Assembly (NCBI GenBank): GCA_030765125.1
Contig: JAVCDD010000184.1
Coordinates: forward strand, 1 to 38,420
Length of the DNA: 38,420 bases
Reading direction: 5' to 3'
Source: Candidatus Hatepunaea meridiana
Lineage (GTDB): Bacteria > Electryoneota > AABM5-125-24 > Hatepunaeales > Hatepunaeaceae
Part shown: positions 33,331-38,420 of the stretch, piece by piece
Layout: every line of letters begins with the position of its first letter
How positions within the stretch are numbered: the first letter of the stretch is position 1
Translations under genes and position numbers: made by a program
Notes under the pieces: model-generated
Told to the model about the DNA's origin: nothing
Seen by the model: only the letters and a program-made list of their open reading frames with translations
The model's database searches: none

Positions 33331-34458
33331 TTGTTGCTACCAGAAAAAACAAAAAGAATTGCTAATAAAAAGGGGTTACAGGAGTTTACATTCACAGTAA
33401 CCCCTTTTTTCCTTTTGATGTCTTTTACTTTCCTGCTATTATTTAATGGCTGTGAGTTCCAGATAGGCGGCAAGAAAAAGGACGAAGATAAGAAGGAAAC
33501 TCTGGCTCCTGTAGTAGTCCAGCCATCCTGGACTGGCGATATCTCTACATACTTGAGGCTAAACGGCGTTCTTGAACCTGAAAAGGAAGTGCAGATATAT
33601 TCCAGAGCGGTAGGGCAGATTGTTGAACTATCAGTAGAAGAAGGTGATTATGTAAAACCCGGTCAATTCTTAGCCAGACTTGACAACAAAGAACAGGAAC
33701 TCTCTCTTGCGAGAGCTCGAACCGCTGTTAAACGTGAACAAGCGCTGCTTCAACGAGCGGAAAAGCTATTTAACAAAAATCTGATGGCTGAGGATGAATT
33801 TGAGAGGATTAAGCTGTCTTTGCAGGATGCTGAACTAAGACTTAAACAATCTGAATTATCTTACCAATATACGCAAATAACGGCGCCTTTCTCCGGCACA
33901 ATAGCTGAACGATACATTAATTACGGTGACCGTATAGACGTCGCACGCCCCTTATTCAAACTCGTAGATAAGAGAACACTGCATATAGATAGCTGGGTTG
34001 CTGAAACGGATATATCAAAGCTTGCGATTGGGTTGAAAACCATCTTAACTACACCCGCGTTCCCCAACCACGAGTTTACCGCTGTCCTGGTTAGAATCAG
34101 TCCTGTTGTAGATCCAACATACGGAAAGGTCAAAGTTACTTTTGAGGTATCCGGCAGGCAGGGAAACCTAAAACCCGGACAATTCATCGAATTAAGAATT
34201 ACCCTCGAAACGCATAAAAACGTGCAGCTTATCCCAAAGAAAGCCCTCGTATACGAAGCAGGTGTTCCTGTATTATTCATTAATCAAGACAGCCTGTCAT
34301 TTCGTCGTTGTGTCAAGTTAGGTCTTAAAACCGGTGATCTTGTCGAAATAATATCAGGCATTGAACTTGGTGAGAATGTAATCGTTGAAGGGCAGGCGAC
34401 GCTTAGGGATAGCACGAGAGTTAAAATTGTATCGAAAAGGATGAAGGATGAGGGATGA
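33331..34458 (+). CDS. RND efflux periplasmic adaptor (membrane fusion) lipoprotein
   Basis: A periplasmic adaptor linking an inner-membrane RND pump to an outer-membrane channel. The hydrophobic signal ends in LLLFNGC, a lipobox; the following DKKE-rich linker leads to a lipoyl-like half (EVQIYSRAVGQIVELSVEEG, and ITAPFSGTIAERYINYGDRI) flanking a helical hairpin (LARARTAVKREQALLQRAEK), then beta-barrel (VWISxxSP-like VRISPVVDPTYGKVKV) and membrane-proximal domains. The start is uncertain: TTG 33331 provides a positively charged n-region, whereas ATG 33418 would give a 12-residue signal without a positive charge. A terminator-like hairpin lies between them. The last residues RMKDEG are encoded by a repeat arm. 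The pump gene follows after 167 bases. Confidence 0.88.
   Translation: MLLPEKTKRIANKKGLQEFTFTVTPFFLLMSFTFLLLFNGCEFQIGGKKKDEDKKETLAPVVVQPSWTGDISTYLRLNGVLEPEKEVQIYSRAVGQIVELSVEEGDYVKPGQFLARLDNKEQELSLARARTAVKREQALLQRAEKLFNKNLMAEDEFERIKLSLQDAELRLKQSELSYQYTQITAPFSGTIAERYINYGDRIDVARPLFKLVDKRTLHIDSWVAETDISKLAIGLKTILTTPAFPNHEFTAVLVRISPVVDPTYGKVKVTFEVSGRQGNLKPGQFIELRITLETHKNVQLIPKKALVYEAGVPVLFINQDSLSFRRCVKLGLKTGDLVEIISGIELGENVIVEGQATLRDSTRVKIVSKRMKDEG
33367..33410 (+). terminator. Perfect terminator-like hairpin at the adaptor gene start
   Basis: AAAAAGGGGTTAC (33367-33379) and GTAACCCCTTTTT (33397-33409) pair perfectly over 13 bp with a 17-base loop, followed by T's. It could end the sucC-to-dehydrogenase transcript, or act as an attenuator of the adaptor and pump genes if they start upstream. 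Confidence 0.7.
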
Positions 34459-34613
34459 AAAAATACAACTATTTGTTTTGCGTTACAATTGTGCTTCTTA
34501 CTTTATTATAAGTATTCTATCGAAACATTGGAATTTAGCTAATTCGAAAGATTTTACAATGAAATTCTTGCTTTCGCACTTGAAACCTTCATCCTTCATC
34601 CTTCATCCTTTAT
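34438..34613. repeat. Inverted repeat, AGGATGAAGGATG family
   Basis: Left arm AAGGATGAAGGATGAGGGAT (34438-34458) codes for the last residues and stop of the adaptor; right arm ACCTTCATCCTTCATCCTTC (34584-34613) ends beside the GGATTATCAA before the pump start. The 120 bases between hold no gene. Confidence 0.8.
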
Positions 34614-34625
34614 AAGGATTATCAA

Positions 34626-37600
34626 TTGCTTCCCCCCGAAATAACCCGTTCCCCCTATCACTTCCCCATTCGACGCCCGGTCACGGTAACTATGATCGTC
34701 CTGACTGCCGTCGTCTTCGGGCTTCTCTCATACAGATTGCTGCCTATCAATCTGATGCCTGAAATAACCTATCCTTCGCTAACCGTTCGTACCGAGTTCC
34801 CCGGCGCTGCGCCTGAAGAGGTTGAGAATGGCGTAACCCGTCCTATTGAACAATCGCTTGGCATAGTCAGGAATCTGGTGGAGATGTCTTCTTCGTCTCG
34901 CGCTGAAGTCAGTGATGTGCTGCTTGAGTTCGAGTGGGGGACTGATATGAACCGCGCCACTCAGGACGTGCGGGAGAAGCTCGATGTGGTCTTTCTGGCT
35001 GAAGACGTCAAACCACCACTGATTCTACGTTACGATCCATCCCTCGATCCGATGATCCGTATTGGACTTATTTCCGACTCGCTGGACTTAATGCAGCTAC
35101 GCACCTTGACTGAAGACGTTATCAAGCGTGAACTCGAGAAGATTTCCGGTGTCGCTGCTGTTAAAGTTAAGGGTGGGGAGGAGGCTGAAATACGGGTTGA
35201 GCTGGATGCAGCAAAATTGGATATGTTAAACCTGTCAATCGATAAGGTATTGCTCCGTCTGGCGTCCGAGAACATCAATCTGGCTGGCGGCAAACTCCAG
35301 GAAGGCGAGGCGGAATATATCGTCAGAACATTGAATGAATTCCAGGAAATAGACGACATTGCAAACACCGTAATTGACGTTCGTAACAGCGAGCCTATTC
35401 GATTGAAGGACATCGCGAGAGTCTCGCGTAAAGCAATAGAAAAGAAAACCATAACCCGCGTAAGAGGCAGGGAATCGGTTGAAATCGAAATATATAAAGA
35501 ATCAGATGCTAACCCGATAAACGTATCAGATCTTATTAAATTCCGGTTGTTTGGCAAGGAACCGGAGAAAAAAATCCAGAAAAAGAAACAGGCAAAGAAA
35601 GACAAAGAAGATAAAGGAGAACATAAGAAACGGCGGGGACTTATTCCCTTAAAGGAAGTATTGACTGAAAGGATAGAACTGCATATCCTCGCAAACCAGG
35701 CTGAATTCATCAAGCAATCCATCATTAATGTTCGATCCGCCGCTATCCTGGGCGGTCTTTTAGCGGTAGTTGTTCTGTTATTCTTTTTAGGTCAGTTACT
35801 CGATACGTTGGTCGTTGCCATTGTAATCCCGGTATCGTTAGTCTGTGCATTTGCAGCGATGCACATCTTTGGTGTCAGCATCAATATAATGTCGCTTGGT
35901 GGGTTGGCATTGGGTGTGGGGATGATGGTGGACAATGCGATTGTAGTAATAGAATCCATCCACCGACGACGTGAAAAGGGTGATCCACCCGTGCAGGCAG
36001 CGGTCACCGGCGCGCGTATCGTTGGCGGAGCCGTAACTGCTTCAACTTTAACTACCATTGTAGTATTTTTCCCGATTGTCTTCGTAAAAGGAATCGCCGG
36101 TCAAATATTCGGCGATATGGCTCTGACGGTAATTATAGCATTAACTGTTTCACTAATAGTAGCTTTATTCTTCATCCCAATGCTACTTACTCGAAAGAAA
36201 GGCCTAGTAGGTCAGACACTCTTGTCTGACTCTCCAGAACGGGTCGGTCATCCCGATACTTCGGGACTGTCTGACTCAACTGAACCCGACCATCGAGGGC
36301 AATCAATCACAAAACCCCTACTAACCTGGACCGAGTTCAAATCTGATCTTGGACATTGGAAGCGGTTTAGCCGCTGGGAAAAACTATTCCTTTCATTATT
36401 CTTCATACCGTACATAGTAATCCGATTAATAATAATATTTATCATAAGACTAACCTTCTTACTGATTTATTTGCTGCTTATCGGATCTAAATGGCTATTC
36501 ATTCATTTTTCTTCACCGATGTTCAAACGCATCTCAGTACCGGCAAAATCCACCGGATCCGCTTTTCGTAGATTCATAGACATAATAACCGATGTTTACA
36601 TTCACTTATTAGCAAAATTATTGCGTATACCAGGTTTGATTCTATCTGCAACATTTATCCTGTTTATCCTGTCCATACTGTTCTTATTACCAAAACTGGG
36701 CGGTGAATTAGTTCCGAATTTCAGTCAGGGAACCTTCAACCTCGAATTAACTTTACCTGTTGGAACAACATTAGAACAGACCGCAGAAATAGTATTCCCG
36801 ATAGAAGAGAAACTCTCCGAAATATCCGGCATAAAAAAAGTTTCCAGCCGCATAGGCGGTGAGATAATGACAGCAGAACAATCTGCTCGTGGTTCTAATA
36901 ATGCGGTTATTACTATTATGTTGGGACCAAGCACAACCCCAGTAGGTCAGACACTCTTGTCTGACAAAAAACAGGTAGGTCAGACACTCCTGTCTGACGC
37001 AACCGGATTGGAATCAAAAGAGCTATTAATAGTCGAAGAAGCGCGCCTTCTTACGAGCAACATCCCTTCACTTGAAATGCTGGTCACGCATCCAACCATC
37101 TTTACTTTTAAAAAGCCCATCGAAGTTATCCTCAAGGGCAACGATTTATCTGAAATACGCAGGCAAGGACTTGAGATAGAATCCCGTTTCTCAGGACTCC
37201 CGATGCTTGCTGACGTTGAGTCTACAGTACGTCCGGGGCATCCGGAGGTTGTGATCAGGTTTGACCGGGATCGCCTCTCAAGATTGGGACTATCGGCACG
37301 CAATGCAGCAGACCTGGTTCGATCTTCAGTGCTGGGTAAAGTCCCCACCAGATTCCGCGAAGAAGAACACCGCATAGACATCCGCGTTCAAGTGACTGAA
37401 GCAGACCGAGAAAGCATCGCAGAACTGAACAGGCTTGTTATCAACCCCGGTCAACCCATTCCGGTTACACTCGCTGAAGTAGCGACACTTGAGTTGCGCG
37501 AAGGACCGGCAGAAATACGTCGTGTCGGCGGTGTCCGGGCAGCAGTGATAAGCGCTGATGTGAGGGGAAGCGATCTTAAGGAAGCGGATGCGGCTGTCAA

Positions 37601-38189
37601 GTCTATATTGCATAGTATGAACCTCGTCGAAGGATACGACTTCATAATCTCCGGTCAACATCGTGAGATGGAGGATTCCCTTGCCAGTTTGAAATTTGCC
37701 TTGCTGCTCGCAGTTTTTCTCGTATACGTAGTTATGGCGTCACAATTTGAATCGTTACGTCATCCGTTCCTTATCCTATTGACCATTCCATTGGCAGTTG
37801 CCTGTGTGATACCGGTATTATGGATAATGAATATATCGTTGTCGGTAATGGTATTCCTCGGATTGATCGTCCTGGCGGGGATTGTTGTCAATAACTCAAT
37901 AGTATTAGTAGACTACACTAATCGGATAGTGCGCAGCGGCAAACAGATAAACGAAGCGGTACTCGAAGCCGCACGTTCACGTATGCGCCCCATCCTGATG
38001 ACGTCCCTGACCACTATCCTGGCATTGCTGCCAATGGCTTTGGGCGTAGGCGAGGGCGTAGAAATCCGTCGACCGATGGCGATAACAGTGATATTTGGAT
38101 TGAGTTTTGCTACTCTGATTACGTTGGTTGTGATTCCTTTGCTTTATGGGGTGATGGCGAGGAATTTTACCGAAAAAAAAACAGAATAA
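34626..38189 (+). CDS. RND-family efflux pump, inner-membrane subunit (AcrB/HAE-like), with repeat-derived inserts
   Basis: A 1187-residue proton-driven exporter, TTG start after AAGGAT. RPVTVTMIVLTAVVFGLLSY is TM1, then porter domains, TM2-6 with GVGMMVDNAIVVIES (proton-relay Asp) and GARIVGGAVTASTLTTIVVFFP, and in the second half FALLLAVFLVYVVMASQFES, GIVVNNSIVLVDYTNR and RMRPILMTSLTTILALLPMA. It is about 130-150 residues longer than usual. Three extras explain this: a lysine-rich stretch in the first porter region (about 309-340), a long linker between TM6 and TM7 (about 525-665) with additional hydrophobic segments (587-628), and three copies of VGQTLLSD (528-535, 773-780, 784-791) encoded by 24-bp hairpin repeats. 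No outer-membrane channel is in the window; the substrate is unknown. Confidence 0.93.
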   Translation: MLPPEITRSPYHFPIRRPVTVTMIVLTAVVFGLLSYRLLPINLMPEITYPSLTVRTEFPGAAPEEVENGVTRPIEQSLGIVRNLVEMSSSSRAEVSDVLLEFEWGTDMNRATQDVREKLDVVFLAEDVKPPLILRYDPSLDPMIRIGLISDSLDLMQLRTLTEDVIKRELEKISGVAAVKVKGGEEAEIRVELDAAKLDMLNLSIDKVLLRLASENINLAGGKLQEGEAEYIVRTLNEFQEIDDIANTVIDVRNSEPIRLKDIARVSRKAIEKKTITRVRGRESVEIEIYKESDANPINVSDLIKFRLFGKEPEKKIQKKKQAKKDKEDKGEHKKRRGLIPLKEVLTERIELHILANQAEFIKQSIINVRSAAILGGLLAVVVLLFFLGQLLDTLVVAIVIPVSLVCAFAAMHIFGVSINIMSLGGLALGVGMMVDNAIVVIESIHRRREKGDPPVQAAVTGARIVGGAVTASTLTTIVVFFPIVFVKGIAGQIFGDMALTVIIALTVSLIVALFFIPMLLTRKKGLVGQTLLSDSPERVGHPDTSGLSDSTEPDHRGQSITKPLLTWTEFKSDLGHWKRFSRWEKLFLSLFFIPYIVIRLIIIFIIRLTFLLIYLLLIGSKWLFIHFSSPMFKRISVPAKSTGSAFRRFIDIITDVYIHLLAKLLRIPGLILSATFILFILSILFLLPKLGGELVPNFSQGTFNLELTLPVGTTLEQTAEIVFPIEEKLSEISGIKKVSSRIGGEIMTAEQSARGSNNAVITIMLGPSTTPVGQTLLSDKKQVGQTLLSDATGLESKELLIVEEARLLTSNIPSLEMLVTHPTIFTFKKPIEVILKGNDLSEIRRQGLEIESRFSGLPMLADVESTVRPGHPEVVIRFDRDRLSRLGLSARNAADLVRSSVLGKVPTRFREEEHRIDIRVQVTEADRESIAELNRLVINPGQPIPVTLAEVATLELREGPAEIRRVGGVRAAVISADVRGSDLKEADAAVKSILHSMNLVEGYDFIISGQHREMEDSLASLKFALLLAVFLVYVVMASQFESLRHPFLILLTIPLAVACVIPVLWIMNISLSVMVFLGLIVLAGIVVNNSIVLVDYTNRIVRSGKQINEAVLEAARSRMRPILMTSLTTILALLPMALGVGEGVEIRRPMAITVIFGLSFATLITLVVIPLLYGVMARNFTEKKTE
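36207..36230 (+). repeat. 24-bp GTAG hairpin repeat inside RND pump gene (1)
   Basis: GTAG-GTCAGAC-ACTCTT-GTCTGAC, in frame, encoding VGQTLLSD at residues 528-535, in the cytoplasmic linker after TM6. It is followed at about 36247-36277 by a second small palindrome (CCCGATACTTCGGG) and a partial unit GACTGTCTGAC, encoding VGHPDTSGLSD. Confidence 0.95.
36942..36965 (+). repeat. 24-bp GTAG hairpin repeat inside RND pump gene (2)
   Basis: Identical in sequence to 36207-36230; encodes VGQTLLSD at residues 773-780, in the periplasmic porter region of the second half. Confidence 0.95.
36975..36998 (+). repeat. 24-bp GTAG hairpin repeat inside RND pump gene (3)
   Basis: One base different from the previous copy (ACTCCT loop); encodes VGQTLLSD at 784-791, separated from copy 2 by nine bases (KKQ), so the two are a tandem pair. 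Confidence 0.95.
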
Positions 38190-38298
38190 TTAACCTTACC
38201 GCCAAAAATTTCCTTTGGCATCACAGTGAATTTATTTGACATTGCAAACGGTAATAAGTATATTGAATAAGGGTTTATTCTGTTTGCATTTACTAAGT

Positions 38299-38418
38299 AG
38301 TGCCTGACCGAAAAGTCCCCTTTTTGTCATTCCCGCGAAGGCGGGAATCCAGGTAATCTATTGTTTCTCCTGGATTCCCGCCTTCGCGGGAATGACAAAA
38401 AGGGGTTAATATCCAGTA
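38299..38418 (-). repeat. REP doublet (REPIN/MITE-like), copy B
   Basis: The reverse complement matches copy A at 3-125 through both outer tails (CTGGATATTAA and TTTTCGGTCAGGCACT), both REP arms and the spacer GAGAAACAATAG, differing at only a few positions. The 110 bases between the pump gene and this repeat are A+T-rich and show nothing else. Confidence 0.92.
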
Positions 38419-38420
38419 AA

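Noticed and set aside
35030..35725. 231-residue minus-strand open frame in the RND pump
   Set aside because: Serine-rich antisense translation of a conserved pump gene, no domain.
451..38417. CRISPR array made of the many short palindromes
   Set aside because: Copies are scattered in gaps and genes, not evenly spaced with unique spacers, and no cas gene is present.
3..38418. A composite transposon bounded by the two inverted REP doublets
   Set aside because: No transposase or recombinase lies inside, the content is mostly core metabolism, and further copies of the repeat occur within; they are better seen as independent insertions.

Overview
The window looks like a chromosomal piece of an uncultivated Gram-negative bacterium of the FCB superphylum, in the neighbourhood of lineages such as Cloacimonadota, KSB1, Zixibacteria or Marinimicrobia; the sequence alone does not decide which. 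The reasons are four secreted proteins ending in a PNPFN-type C-terminal sorting/Ig-like domain (as in type IX secretion cargo), a gingipain-like C25 peptidase, lipoproteins and an RND pump (two membranes), and a strictly anaerobic style of central metabolism based on ferredoxin-linked 2-oxoacid oxidoreductase and succinyl-CoA ligase. No rRNA, tRNA, CRISPR array or transposase gene was recognised.

Layout. 504-4639 (minus strand): a secreted tail-bearing protein, an exported SagB-type nitroreductase and an exported beta-propeller protein. 4865-9929 (plus): phosphohexosamine/phosphohexose mutase, an HDOD-GGDEF regulator and aconitase. 10300-13501 (plus): a rhodanese lipoprotein and a secreted subtilisin. 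13546-15217 (minus): a PlsC-like acyltransferase and a CPBP membrane protease. 15644-22358 (plus): an ECF sigma factor, an LVIVD-repeat lipoprotein, a giant C25 peptidase and another tail-bearing secreted protein. 22768-25061 (plus): a COG2403/cyclic-2,3-diphosphoglycerate-synthetase-like GTPase with a carbamate kinase. 25219-33142 (plus): sucC, an ATPase/STAS-like gene pair, sucD, korD-korA-korB-korC, ndk and a 3-hydroxyacyl-CoA dehydrogenase. 33331-38189 (plus): an RND efflux adaptor and its inner-membrane pump.

How the genes work together. Aconitase, 2-oxoglutarate:ferredoxin oxidoreductase (KorDABC) and succinyl-CoA ligase (SucCD) make a continuous arm of an oxidative or reductive TCA cycle; Ndk can balance nucleoside triphosphates made by SucCD, and carbamate kinase suggests ATP from carbamoyl phosphate. 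Extracellular peptidases plus the secreted tail proteins fit a protein/peptide-degrading anaerobe; this is an inference.

The most unusual aspects are two. First, a two-gene module, a histidine-kinase-like ATPase with an N-terminal STAS-like region followed by a small STAS-like (DUF4325-like) protein, sits inside the sucC-sucD operon, is A+T-rich compared with sucCD, and is joined at both ends by overlapping translation signals. Second, almost every intergenic gap is filled by short palindromic repeats of at least eight different families. Several are nested in each other, several supply stop codons or the last codons of genes, and some lie in frame inside coding sequence, giving the peptide VGQTLLSD three times in the RND pump and a palindrome-encoded segment in the subtilisin propeptide. 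The two ends of the window carry near-identical copies of one repeat in inverted orientation.
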